From Porphyra umbilicalis (Eukaryota; Rhodophyta; Bangiophyceae; Bangiales; Bangiaceae), in contig KV918825.1 of NCBI GenBank assembly GCA_002049455.2, forward strand, positions 228,501 to 292,500: a DNA stretch of 64,000 nt, in the 5' to 3' direction. The position numbers and the translations under genes are program-made. Shown here one piece after another: positions 9,386 to 20,019 of this stretch (within the stretch, counting starts at the first letter, position 1; each line of letters begins with the position of its first letter). The notes beneath the pieces are model-generated. The model had not been told where the DNA came from, did no database searches, and was given only the letters and a program-made list of their open reading frames with translations.

Positions 9386-10357
9386 TATGACGCAGTGGGC
9401 TCGTCGTATTTTGTCAGTGGCTTAGTGCCCCCCTTCCCTCAGGACTACCGCTTTATCGACTCCATGCCATCCTCACGTCGGCTGCACTTATGCATGGCTG
9501 GTACACAGCCCCCAGCGTAATACTACGAGAAGTGGACGCCACAGGGCTTGGCCGTTGTTTCCCAGGCTTGGCCTCATGCCGTTTCGAGTTGCGGTATCTC
9601 AGTGGGGAGAGCACACGCGGGTGGTCTCGCTGGGCGGGCTCTATGGTGGCACTTGCTGCTTGTGCTTGGCTTAGATGACGCTCCTGCTCCTGTCCCTACT
9701 GGCTGCTCTTCAGACAAGCTGCACAGAATATGGGCCTCTGGTGCTGTGCCAGGAAAGTGGCTCAAAAACCCAGTCGATTGTGTTCCACCTGCGAGCACAT
9801 CATTGTTCATATCTATGAAGCTGCAGGGCAGCAGACTATGTCTTATATTTTGCACAACTGTCTTGCCCACGAGCAGTTCTTCAGTGCAGCGGCGGACTGA
9901 AGCCGCTAAAAGCAACCGAGAAAGATAATGAAGCTGGATAATAGCCGTGCAAATTGAAAACACGTAAAGAAGCAAGAAACGGTGCAGTTGTTTGTTCCGA
10001 GTGGCGTCATGAATCACAGCCGCCTCTGCACAGACCAATACTCCGCTGATGATGTGTTCGACTCACGGTCGACCGTCTGTGGGAAATTCAGACGTGTCTT
10101 TGTCGAATATGACCAGATAACACACCCGTGGGGCTACCGCAGCTACACCGCCGCGCTCGCGCCGCCACGGGCTCTGCGGACTCAGTCGTCGACGCGTTGG
10201 CGGGACTACGCGCGATTCGCATTGGCACGGATCATCTTCATACACCGGCAGCGGGTGTACTTCGAACGTGGCGCTATGAACAGAACTCTCTCTGTCCATT
10301 TGCTCAGTTTTCTTCCATAAAATCCTCATCAGCTCCCTCATCATGACCATCTTCTCC
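9386..10357. other. No gene recognised
   Basis: Moderate-GC DNA with only short ORFs (up to 154 codons, minus strand 9574-10038), none with a recognisable motif. It directly borders the decayed mariner transposase and may include that transposon's flank and terminal repeat. I found no clear terminal inverted repeat. Confidence 0.4.
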
Positions 10358-11558
10358 CTATCCTTCCTCGTGCTCGCCCTCTTCTTCTCCCTCGTCGTTC
10401 TCACCACCTCCCGCGCCTACATACGCTGCGGCTTGACGAAGCCACTCCCAATAAACGCTCTCAAACTGGCTAGCACACTGAGCCGTAGTCAACGATGCCA
10501 AGCCCTTATCTACAATCAAACCAACGTACTTGCCCATGCGCTCCCCATTGGGCATCACGACACCAGCGAGCCGGTCTCGTGCCGATTCTGCCGCAATCCA
10601 CTGCTTCAGGATGGCTAAGACGCCCTCCACTGGGGCAAAATCCAGTGAGTAAGGAGAATGCCGCAGCACCAGGATACTGTACTGACGGGCCAGGTCGTCG
10701 GCCTCATCGGAGTGGATTGCGGCATTGTCGATGAGGATGACGGAGCGGGAATTTTGCGCCTCCCATTCCTCGGTAGGTAGGTCCGGATTCCAATTTCGTG
10801 GATGGCGCCAGGGCGTGAATGAACAGCGCAGAGTCGCGAGCCGTGTAGGACGGAGGTACAGCGCACGTCATCGTCCCAACGACGCCGTCGATGCTTTCGG
10901 CTGCCATCACAGAGAAGCGAGAGCTCTTGCGGGGGTCTCAAATCATGACCTCATCTCTCACACCGCGCAGCGCCCAGCCGTACCGACGATAGTGTTTGGA
11001 ACCGTTCTCGTGCAGCTCGTCCATGCTGAAGATGCACTTAATGGGTACGCGGCGTATCTCTGTCGCGAACCCTTGTCGGCGATGTGCCCAGCGCTGGCGG
11101 AAGTGCGTGATGATGCGCTTGTGGGTGTATCTGACGGCGCGCAGCACGAGCGACACGGTGGAGGCCGAGTGCGGCAGCCCCTCCCAGCCTGTAAGCTCCG
11201 AGAGTTGCCGCAAGGTCTCTGAGATCTCACCCACGAAGGCCTCCGGGAATTCTACAATCAGCGACGACACCGCGACAAGCAAGGTGGGGTTGAAAACGGC
11301 GTTTTCGTAATCTCGTTGACCTAGGGCGTAATCCCGAAACAAAGCACCTGTCCTACGAAACACCCGAAACCACCGCCCTGCAGTGACCACACTCACTCCA
11401 TTTAGCTCTGCCGCCTCTGCCCAGGTCATCCTGCCACCGACAAGCCAGGATATGACCAGCACACGGCGGTCCTCTACAAACTTCATGTGGACGGCAACCA
11501 ATCCCGACGGCTGCACAGTCCACACTGCCACCGTCATGACTTCCAAATCAAGAATCAC
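10358..11558 (-). pseudogene. Tc1/mariner-type transposase, decayed
   Basis: Minus-strand pieces in more than one frame read in order as a DDE transposase. The first (11558-10938) has an N-terminal helix-turn-helix region (W-A-E-A-A-E-L-N-G-V-S) and an F-S-M-D-E motif bearing the first catalytic Asp. The middle (about 10920-10760) drifts through frames. The last (about 10760-10358) has I-L-I-D-N-A-A-I-H-S with the second Asp and H-S-P-Y-S-L-D-F-A-P-V-E-G with the catalytic Glu. The enzyme would cut and paste its transposon at TA targets. At least two frameshifts separate the catalytic residues. Confidence 0.8.
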
Positions 11559-11967
11559 AACACAACCGAGCAGGAATGCATGCGTCGATCAAAGCGCGGC
11601 GCTGCTCAGCGTCTCCCGCGGTGAGGGTGCTGACCACAACAGACCTCTGCGACTCGAAACGAGGGCGCAGTGTCCTGTGTGGCGCGAGCCGTCAGGTCAT
11701 CGGAGAGGCAACAGATGCGTTCAGTGGCGGCCGGCCGACGCCCACACACAATGGCTCACAAAAAGACAGACGGCAAACTAAAACAATGCCGGCGTCCACA
11801 CAATCTGCCATGCACGCAATACAAAGCACGGTGCATCCAGTTCGATGACAAGCCGCCCTTCAGTCGCAGGTCCATCCCGCCGCGCACATCTGTCAGCACC
11901 CCTCTGCCCCCCCTCACCCGCCTCGTCTCGCACAAAACGGACATGCGTGCTTAGAACCCGACAGATG
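11559..11967. other. No gene recognised
   Basis: A gap between the mariner remnant and inverted-repeat structure A, with short ORFs only. It may contain the outer flank of the mariner transposon. Confidence 0.4.
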
Positions 11968-12730
11968 ATTGCTCTTGCTGACCTATTTTCTACCGAGGGC
12001 CTGAAAACCTGCACCGAGTACGACGAGAACTGGCCTGCCGAGCAAAAATGCGGCCGGCTCTTCATTAAAACGGTCGCTCGTCTTCATTCGTACTCTCTTT
12101 CCTGAAAAGGTAGGCATGTGCTACCTTTTCAGGTCTAACAACCTCTCTTGTGACCTGAGCGTGGAGCTTCCAGGCAAGCACTACGTGAACAGAAGAGTGG
12201 GCCAACAAAGAGATGCGTCGGCCGCTCACGGTCGGAGTCAGACGAGCGCCACGTAGACATCACGGCGGGAAGCCACTGGCCGACGCCCTGTGGAGCGATC
12301 GGTTTGAGGCCCGGTGTCACCCACCCCACACCAACCGTCTGATGGCACACCAGCTCAGTCAAGATGCTACAACAACTGTATGTAAACGTGGTCCCTGTAA
12401 ACGCGCGGCCGAATTGCCCCCCCTCCCCGTCCCTTCAGGGCAGGAATTGTCAGGAAATCCCAGACATGGACGCTGATGGTGTGGAAACCCGTGCATTTCT
12501 GCCACCGTGCCCGGTCCTGCTTACTGAAAGCGGTCTGCACCCATCCTAGAAGCATTCACCGTCGTCGTGGCGTTCACCGTCTGCACACAGTTGACTGTCG
12601 AGGCACCTTGCTGATCCCCATCTCCGCTCACAGCTGTCATCAGCGTACACTACTGCCTATGCATACCTGGACAGCCGCAATGCGCCGCACGCTTTCAAGC
12701 GTGCGCCGACGGCCGATTGACCGAGAGCAG
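11968..12730 (+). repeat. Inverted-repeat structure A, left arm
   Basis: About 763 bp that reappear in reverse complement at 13800-14562 with only scattered differences. The outer limit is set where ATTGCTCTTGCTG-type sequence stops matching. The inner end fades out near 12730. A perfect 13-bp hairpin lies inside at 12101-12133. A long-TIR DNA transposon, a foldback element or an inverted duplication would all give this layout. Confidence 0.85.
12101..12133. repeat. Perfect hairpin CCTGAAAAGGTAG ... CTACCTTTTCAGG
   Basis: A 13-bp perfect stem with a 7-base loop (GCATGTG). The same hairpin occurs in the other arm at 14398-14430. It may be an RNA hairpin or terminator, or the fused ends of a small inserted element. 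Confidence 0.9.
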
Positions 12731-13799
12731 GTTCAACTGGACCTTCTTGCTTCTGCATCTTGGCTTTTTGCTTTTATTTGGCGTTCTTTTCCGCCGACCG
12801 ATATGTTTTTTGGACGAGTTTCTTCCTGTTTTGTACGGCTTGCCCTTTTACATGGCTTGTGGTGCGGGGTCTCTGTAATGGACCATTCAGGGCTTGACGA
12901 CCTTGTTTCTTTTTCCGGTCAGTCGCTTTCACGTGCCCGTAGCTCTTCTTCGAAGGATGCACGGTGTGAGAATGTGTGCGTCACACTGCCCTCAAAGAGC
13001 AACAGTGACGTTCAGGATCAGGGTCTTCCCTGTCACTGTAGGTCGATCGCAGAGGCTTGGTGCTTGTGTGCGAGGAATCACAGCCCTATTTTACGCTTGC
13101 ATTGTTGGGTCGCATGCTGTCTGTGGCGTATGTTGAACCATAAAAGGTCCACAACCACTCTCTGTACGACGGAGGGCAGACCACCAACACAGACGAGATA
13201 CGGGATGCCCCTAGATGTCACGAGTCTTGAACAATTCATCTGCTGGTATAAGGCTAGCGCATGCTGCTTCTTCGACCCCAGCAGCAGCAGGCACTCGAAG
13301 TCACCGGAGGCGCCCACATCGTTCAGAACCAAACAATACTTTATTACGGTTCTACGCGAGGCATGTTCGCCGACAAAAAGACAGGAGGGACGACACAGCA
13401 CAATAAAATACAGCTGACTCGCACACAAAGAACCCCAGCCGAGCTGATCGTCGTCGTCGTCTGTACACTCAACATTCGGCCGACCAACCAAGGAAGAGGA
13501 ACACCATAACCACTGGAAAAAGATACTGTTTCAAAACTGATCAAGAAGGAGGACAAATCTTCCCGAACTGGTCCTCCATCATCCCGCTGGCAAGGTTCTC
13601 GGACGTGACCACAACCACAGCCGCCGCCCCTCATCCTGCATCTAACGACACAGCCACGCGCGCATCGTAAATGGTCTTAATTGAGTCCACAATCGTTTCA
13701 AAGAGACTGAAGGCGCCCGCAAAAGCAATTGTGGCGACGCCTTCGGCACCGCCACGTACGACAAAAAGAAAACACAACGCGCTCTATTGTCGAATCGTG
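12731..13799. other. Spacer of inverted-repeat structure A
   Basis: 1.07 kb of single-copy sequence between the arms. A 313-codon plus-strand ORF (12476-13417) runs out of the left arm into the spacer, and a minus-strand ORF (13491-13078) overlaps it. Neither shows a transposase motif, so I cannot tell whether the spacer codes for anything. Confidence 0.5.
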
Positions 13800-14562
13800 C
13801 CGGCGCTCTGTCCATCGGACGTGTTCGCACGATTGAAAGCGTGCGGCGCATTGCGGCTGTCCAGGTATGCATAGGCAGTAGTGTACGCTGATGACAGCTG
13901 TGAGCGGAGATGGGGATCAGCAAGGTGCCTCGACAGTCAACTGTGTGCAGACGGTGAACGCCACGACGACGGTGAATGCTTCTAGGATGGGTGCAGACCG
14001 CTTTCAGTAAGCAGGACCGGGCACGGTGGCAGAAATGCACGGGTTTCCACACCATCAGCGTCCATGTCTGGGATTTCCTGACAATTCCTGCCCTGAAGGG
14101 ACGGGGAGGGGGGGCAATTCGGCCGCGCGTTTACAGGGACCACGTTTACATACAGTTGTTGTAGCATCTTGACTGAGCTGGTGTGCCATCAGACGGTTGG
14201 TGTGGGGTGGGTGACACCGGGCCTCAAACCGATCGCTCCACAGGGCGTCGGCCAGTGGCTTCCCGCCGTGATGTCTACGTGGCGCTCGTCTGACTCCGAC
14301 CGTGAGCGGCCGACGCATCTCTTTGTTGGCCCACTCTTCTGTTCACGTAGTGCTTGCCTGGAAGCTCCACGCTCAGGTCACAAGAGAGGTTGTTAGACCT
14401 GAAAAGGTAGCACATGCCTACCTTTTCAGGAAAGAGAGTACGAATGAAGACGAGCGACCGTTTTAATGAAGAGCCGGCCGCATTTTTGCTCGGCAGGCCG
14501 GTTCTCGTCATACTCGGTGCAGGTTTTCAGGCCCTCGGTAGAAAATAGGCCAGCAAGAGCAA
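13800..14562 (-). repeat. Inverted-repeat structure A, right arm
   Basis: Reverse complement of 11968-12730, including the hairpin at 14398-14430. Coordinates mirror the left arm to within one base over most of the length, so the arms differ mainly by substitutions. Confidence 0.85.
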
Positions 14563-15434
14563 AGTTTTGTCACAGATCACCCTCATTTGTCCGTCTTGCT
14601 CTCAGAAAAGCGGCCCAAGGGGATCAGACGAGCGCCCACAGCCCTCAAGGTTGAGATGGAGTGGTGATGGAGGCACAATACTCCTTGACGTGGGATGGAC
14701 TCAGATGTGAAAATGAATAATCGGTTCGGGATCATTTTTGTGGCTGCTCTTCTTGTTTCTCGGTATTTTTCTTTGCCGCATGGTGCGTGCGTGCTGTGTC
14801 TTTCCGTCTCTGCCCCTTATACGCACAGAGGAAGACCGCCAGCCGGCTCTGAGCCGTTGCCAGGTTTCTGGCGCTGTGTCCTGTGTGGTGATGTGTTGCG
14901 CTGCGGTGTGTGCGTGGCGTGGCATGGTGTGACTTGCCTATATGGGTTATTGACCTTCTTTTGCGGTTGAGCGCCTGTGCGCTTTGACGGGGCGGCAGAG
15001 AGCTCTTGCGAAGTGCAAGTTTTGCGTCCACCAGTCACAGGATGGTGGTGCCGAGCACGATGCTTGAAATTGCGATATGGTCACTATTGTTTGACCCTGT
15101 CGCCTGAGTCAACAGAGCCCCATGTTTACCGCTACCCCACGCCACACAAAGACGTGGTCAACTCAAGCAGGCGATTGTGTCATGGACTGTGACCTTTGTG
15201 TCAAGGACGGGCACATGGCCATGACGATCGAGTACAAGGCCCTCTCCGAAAAGTAAAGCTGTGACGACGGTTTCAATGCAGGCCTAAAAACATGATGTGG
15301 GATACATGTTGACTTGTGCGTTTTCTGGAGCATTGTATGACTGGGACGGGCCTTCGCATTCTTCTGCAATGGGTCTCTGTGTGTGAGTGTCACGTCTGGA
15401 TTTTTGATTGTCTCGCTTGGCTTTTCTTTTCCAG
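14563..15434. other. No gene recognised; possible upstream exon or intron of the next ORF
   Basis: Short ORFs only. The end of this interval (about 15410-15434) is a pyrimidine-rich run ending in TTTTCTTTTCCAG, a good 3' splice-acceptor shape, directly before the open frame 15435-16424. A small Cys-containing reading frame at about 15150-15256 stops at TAA. I could not join it to the downstream frame through a GT donor. Confidence 0.4.
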
Positions 15435-16424
15435 GCCAACGAGAAGGGAAAACTTGTCTTCCGCCACAAGCGTAACTTGGTCATGTCAGCCGCCGTGATG
15501 GTGTGCCATTCTCAGTTAGTGACGGACGTGTACGTCAAGAAAGCGCAGGAGGCCGCTCAGACGCGCTTCGCGGAGAAGGAGGACGATCACCGCAAAGAGA
15601 AGGCGGCAGCAAAGGCGCTCCACACTGCACATCCCTCATTCGTAGGACGCGACGGCGCCATGGCGGGATCACGCGCCGCGGGGGCCCCCTTCAATCGGAG
15701 CTACGCGGCCACGGACATGGACAGTCTCATGGTAGTTGCCAGCCGCCAACAAGATGTCACCGCCATCACGCGCGCCAAGAACAAGGACAAGCTGCGAGCT
15801 GCTTTTGCTTACCGCAAGGTTGGGTTTTCTTTCTCAAGCGCCAAGATTTTGGCTGCGGCTGACGATGCTGGTGGCCTGCCGGCATTGCCTGACAATGAGC
15901 GCCGTCGGGGACGTGATGCTCTTTTGGGCGTTGACACGCCGCTCAAGAAAATCCGGACGGTGTTGTCTGCGCTCGGGGCAGCCCGTTCTACCTCATGGAC
16001 CTTATCGCTGGCAGCATCGCCCATGCGGCTCCGCGCGCCTGCGACGACCCAAAGCAGTCGGCTGGTGGCAAATGGCGTTGTGCACACCGTCGACACCATG
16101 ATGGCGCCGTCTGCTGCTGGACGAAGAGTAGAGGCTGCCGTTAACGAGCCAAATGTAGCCTCTTTGGTGGACGCTTTGGGTGTCTTCGGTCCGGTTAAGA
16201 AGCGGTACACCATCAAGGACGACGCCGTCAATCTGGGGCTGGAAAAGACGGTCCTCCTGGAGGAGAGTATCTCTTGGGCAGTGGTGGTTGACGCTGGCAC
16301 CCCAGTCAGTGACCTAGTCGGCATTTTCTGGGGCACCATGCAGGATGCCAAGCAGTGGACGCTTGGCCACAAGCGGTCCTTGGACATATTTTCCCGCTAC
16401 TTTCGGGAGGCCACAGCTCTATGA
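15435..16424 (+). CDS. Hypothetical protein, probable 3' exon
   Basis: An open frame of about 330 codons to a TGA at 16422-16424. The first part is rich in Lys, Glu and Ala, with an A-Q-T-R-F-A-E-K-E-type run that could be helical. The C-terminal part is mixed (V-D-A-L-G-V-F-G-P-V-K-K-R-Y, W-A-V-V-V-D-A-G-T-P-V-S-D). The variety of residues supports real coding. I placed the start at the splice-acceptor-like site because the first in-frame ATG of the open frame (15408) lies inside the pyrimidine tract. I recognise no family; a host gene or a transposon gene are both possible. Confidence 0.5.
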   Translation, partial: ANEKGKLVFRHKRNLVMSAAVMVCHSQLVTDVYVKKAQEAAQTRFAEKEDDHRKEKAAAKALHTAHPSFVGRDGAMAGSRAAGAPFNRSYAATDMDSLMVVASRQQDVTAITRAKNKDKLRAAFAYRKVGFSFSSAKILAAADDAGGLPALPDNERRRGRDALLGVDTPLKKIRTVLSALGAARSTSWTLSLAASPMRLRAPATTQSSRLVANGVVHTVDTMMAPSAAGRRVEAAVNEPNVASLVDALGVFGPVKKRYTIKDDAVNLGLEKTVLLEESISWAVVVDAGTPVSDLVGIFWGTMQDAKQWTLGHKRSLDIFSRYFREATAL

Positions 16425-16636
16425 TACGATATTTGTTAGTTTTTTTGCCTTCTTCCTTGTTCTTTCGCTATTTGCTTGTGCATAACGGTGCTGCATTGCG
16501 TACGACAGAAAATCCAGCGGATCCCTCTCGTCTTCGATTGGTCTCTCAGTCATTGTTCTCGTAAGGCAGAGGCGCCGCGCGCGCGGCGCCCACTGGTGGC
16601 CCCCTGGCAGCCCCCCCCCCTAGTTTCCAACCTGAG
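16425..16636. other. Possible 3' UTR of the preceding ORF
   Basis: A T-rich run follows the stop codon, then the sequence turns abruptly GC-rich near 16565, which looks like the border of a different sequence block. Confidence 0.35.
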
Positions 16637-17494
16637 GTGGGTGGGGCGGCCCCTTACCCCCCACTCGGTGGTGTCGGTGGGGGTCGGAGGCTGTTTCCCA
16701 ATTTCGGGCGGGCGGCGATGGGCCGGCCGGCCACCGTCCCAACGTGTATTGCTGTGCGTTCTCTTCTTGGCGGAGGCGCCGGCGGTGCTCACCCTCTCGG
16801 CGGTCAGGGACGAGGACGTGCTCACCCACGACTACCACAAGGTTATGGGGAAGACGACTGTCGTGAGGGTGTTTGGGGGGGTGCACGTGGTGTCGGTGAG
16901 CGTGTTGGCGGCGGCAGTGCTGTCGGTGCTGGTGCGGCGGGGGGTGTTGGTGCTGCTCTAGCGCCGGCGGGGGCTGTCCACCCTCCTGCTGCTGCTACTC
17001 CCCCTGCTGGGGGAGCATGGACCTTGGTTGCCCGCTTTGCGCGTCGCCGTGAGCGCGGACCTGAGGAAGGGCGGGCGGCTGCTGCTGGGGGACCGGCCGG
17101 TGCTGCTGGCGTACCGCCGGCTGTTCCCCCTGCTGGTTTTCGCCCGCTCCCCCTCATCGCAGCCGCCCCGGCGCACCACGCCCGGCCGTCGCCGGTGGAG
17201 CGGGCGGCGCGTGCCGCCGCGTCGCTCACGCGCGAGCGGCCGCTCGCGGGGGCGCTTGTCGCCCTCGAGACAGAACATGTCTCGGGGGTGACGCGTGCCG
17301 CCCCCGCCCAGCGCCTGCGCGCGTTGCTGGCCGACCTGACCGGTGCGCAATTCCACGCAATAGGGGACGTGCGCCTGTTTGGGTCGATTACTGCGGTTAT
17401 TCTGGCATCCATTTCTGTGGCCTCGTTTTCGGCAGCGGTCGCCACTGGCTCCACCGCCTGCGTCCTGACGCTCCTGCGTGGGGCCGACCCATGA
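16637..17494 (+). CDS. Ala/Gly/Pro-rich ORF, doubtful
   Basis: A 285-codon frame in very GC-rich DNA, where several other frames on both strands are also open, so openness alone means little. The C-terminal third (about 17190-17490) is more convincing: Arg/Ala-rich with V-E-R-A-A-R-A-A-A-S-L, then a hydrophobic stretch (about 17390-17450) that could span a membrane. It may be a degraded Ala-rich gene related to the ORF at 20698. No family is recognised. Confidence 0.25.
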   Translation: MGGAAPYPPLGGVGGGRRLFPNFGRAAMGRPATVPTCIAVRSLLGGGAGGAHPLGGQGRGRAHPRLPQGYGEDDCREGVWGGARGVGERVGGGSAVGAGAAGGVGAALAPAGAVHPPAAATPPAGGAWTLVARFARRRERGPEEGRAAAAGGPAGAAGVPPAVPPAGFRPLPLIAAAPAHHARPSPVERAARAAASLTRERPLAGALVALETEHVSGVTRAAPAQRLRALLADLTGAQFHAIGDVRLFGSITAVILASISVASFSAAVATGSTACVLTLLRGADP

Positions 17495-17649
17495 GGCCCC
17501 GGGGTTCTCGGCTCTCGCTGGTGGGCGCAGCTCTCGGCCGACGCTGCGGCCGCCGCAGCGGCCGCGCGCTTCCGCCGCCGCCTGACGGAGCAGTTCGACG
17601 ACAGGGCGGCGCGGACGCCCATGCCCCCGTATCTGCGTTGGTAGCTGGA

Positions 17650-18119
17650 AGGCCACTATAAGGGAGACCTAGCGGCGCACGCTGGTACCGAGGGAAGGTC
17701 GCTGCGTCGTCGGCGGTGGCCCGCGGCGGTTCCGGCGCTGCATCGGCTGCAGCGCCCGCCGCCGCGGCCAACACTTTGGCGGGTGGGGGCGCCGCGTTGT
17801 CAGCCGCCGCTCATCCCGCTGCCGCCGAGGCCCCGTCACGCCACATGTTGGGCACGGCGGCGGTGGGGGCCGACGTTTTCGCGTAGGCGGCGGCCGTCGC
17901 AGCGAAGGCGTCCACCCTCGGCGATTTCGCCGAATTGGCGGTGGCCACCGCCGCCGCCGCCGCAATTTCTGCAGTGGGGGGAGCCGAGGCGTCCACCGCC
18001 GCGCCTCCCGCCGCCGCTCGGCCCCCTACCCGCCACGTGTCGACCCCATAGCGGCGGGGCCGACCTTTCCATGTGGACGGCCGCCGTCGCGACGTCGGCT
18101 GCCTCGCCTGGTGTTGGCC
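17650..18119 (+). pseudogene. Ala-rich coding-like fragment
   Basis: GC-rich DNA whose plus-strand translation is mostly Ala/Gly/Val with in-frame stops. Its style and the following A-F-T-P-V-L-W-type segment resemble the start of the ORF at 20698, which suggests either two copies of one sequence or one sequence split by the structure between them. Confidence 0.3.
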
Positions 18120-18197
18120 TATACGTTTGAACTCCTCAGGAGCATTCACACCGGTATTGTGGCCGTATCTGATTGGTACAATTTGCGAATCCCACCA
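18120..18197 (+). repeat. Direct repeat, copy 1, next to a primer-binding-like motif
   Basis: About 78 bp starting TACGTTTGAAC and containing GCATTCACACCGGTATTGTGG. It recurs at 20692-20791. It ends in CGAATCCCACCA and is followed at once by the copia-type primer-binding motif at 18198. It could be the end of a small LTR. Confidence 0.6.
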
Positions 18198-18211
18198 GGT
18201 TATGGGCCCAG
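18198..18211 (+). promoter_or_regulatory. Copia-type initiator-tRNA primer-binding motif outside a recognised copia
   Basis: GGTTATGGGCCCAG is identical to the motif that follows the Copia-A 5' LTR. It is complementary to the anticodon stem-loop of tRNA-iMet, the half-tRNA primer known from Drosophila copia. Here it follows a CCA-ending direct repeat. No copia coding sequence follows. Confidence 0.5.
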
Positions 18212-18360
18212 AAAATTCCAGCTAAAGAAGGTTGACTTTGCAAAAGGTCGCAGGTTCAAATCTCACTTGAGGGCGACTTGAAATCGCAGGGGTCTGGGGA
18301 TTGGCTTCGTGAGTGAGACCTGGCGGCTTGGGGTCCTGTGAAGCTAGGAGGATTGTTGGC

Positions 18361-19460
18361 CCGTCGTTCCACAAAAATCCTAGCACTCCGGCGGGATCAA
18401 CAGTGCCCTCGACATACCACATGTGCCTCTTTTGCGATGCAACGCTCTCGATTTGGGACAGGCGCTCTCGAAAATCCCTCAAACGTGACCGATCCACGAT
18501 TCCAGGAGACGCCCAGCGGTCCCGGGGGATCCTTTCGTGAGGGACTTGAGATTTCTGAAACAAACTTTGTGGGACAGCCGACGCCGCGCCCAACCTCGGC
18601 GTTCGTGGCAGGACCATTGCAGACACGGTCCCAGAATGTCGCCCGCGTTCGCACGTGGTGGGCACTATCGCGCAGGACGGAAAATTGTTGCGTCAATAGT
18701 TTCCACGGCTCCGCGCCCTCATTGGCGCGAGGGTCTAGGAGGCACTGCCCACTTTGTCGGTGATCTAGTGGACCAATGAGAGAGCGCCAGAGCGTCTCTA
18801 TTGAAAAAGGGCCCTTCAATATATTCCCCACTTGTCACCGGCTCACGGACTGCGTGGAGGCAGGTCACGACTCACGCGGGTTGGTGCCGTTGGAATCCTT
18901 CCCTTTTTTCGGTAATGAGCTCATCAGACGAGGGCTGCCCTGACACACTAGGCTGCACATGACACCAATGAACCCTCCATCGCTCTTTCTGGCCCCCTTG
19001 TATCGTGGAGCCGGGCCCATCCGCAAATATGGCTTGTCTCCCACTGGCGAGCGTGCCAAGGGTCACACGTCCCGTTCGAATGTTCAGAGCACGGAGGCGG
19101 GCCCGTCGGCCAATTTTGGCTGACGGCCGAGTGCGAGGTGGACAGAGACCAGATGATCTCGTCCTGTGCGGTCTCTTGGGACGATGGCAAGTCCATTGCG
19201 ACATCATCGGGAATCGCAGCATATCATGATCCTGGTCTGATCCCTGAACAATGGCCCGACGGTCGCGATCATGGGACCGTTCTTGGTCGCTCAATATTGC
19301 ATTAGAAAAATTGTGACGAGCCGGGCGCCGTTGTCGACCGGACGACGGTGTCGCCGATCCAGTCGACGTCGCCACCGCGATCCGCTACCCCCCCTCCCCC
19401 CCCCGCCCCCCTCCCCCCCACCGCCGCCACCACTATCCGCGCCCCCCCCCCTCCCCCCCA
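18361..19460 (+). repeat. Inverted-repeat structure B, left arm
   Basis: Begins GTCGTTCCACAAAAATCC. The reverse complement recurs at the end of the right arm (20690 and inward). Similarity is strong from about 18940 to 19460 against 20020-20540. About 500 bases near 18420-18930 are unmatched, so the left arm is longer. The inner end is C-rich low-complexity DNA. The overall form is a foldback or long-TIR transposon. Confidence 0.75.
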
Positions 19461-20019
19461 CTCCGCCCACCGCCGCCATCGCGATGCGCGCCCCCCCCCC
19501 ACACCGCCGCTTTCGAGGCCGCCGCCGGCGCCGTGGCCGCCCCATTCTTTATGCGTTTGCCACCGCTGTTGCTGCTCTTGTCTGGCGTCCTCGCTCTTGT
19601 GCTCGATCTTTTTTGTCCTCTGGCTTGTTCACCTGGCTGTTGTTATGTCGCCTGAAGACGTAAATTACTCTCGCTGTTGTTTTTTTGTTAGCCACCTCGT
19701 CTTGGAGATTTTGCCATAGGACTCAAAGCGAAGTCCCGTCAATTTAGTGCACCGCATCTTTGTCGACAACGTTGCTCCTGGACCGTTCCAAAATGCACAT
19801 GACATATTCGCTGACAGCGAGAGGGGGATGCGCCTTCGGACAAGTAAGGAGACCCCACAAGAAAAAACGCGAGCCCATTTAATCCTGAGACAACAACACA
19901 GCAAACGAAAGGCGAGAGAGAACACCGACAAGGCAGCCACAGCGTTGATCGGCACCAAAAGCCGATATCGGCGAAGCGGCGCAGGCTGCGGACCGGGCGA
20001 CTGCGGTTTGGGGGGGGGG
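19461..20019. other. Spacer of inverted-repeat structure B
   Basis: A central unique segment with a T-rich stretch near 19600-19690 and C- or G-tracts at both borders. No transposase or other gene is seen. Confidence 0.5.

Noticed and set aside
12476-13417. 313-codon plus-strand ORF across the left arm and spacer of structure A
   Set aside because: Half of it is the inverted-repeat arm, its mirror is equally open, and no motif appears. Kept only as a note under the spacer.
18233-18270. Possible tRNA gene (GGTTCAAATCTC resembles a B box)
   Set aside because: The flanking bases do not form a T-stem, and no acceptor or D-arm could be drawn. Only a small GACTTT-GCAA-AAGGTC hairpin is there.
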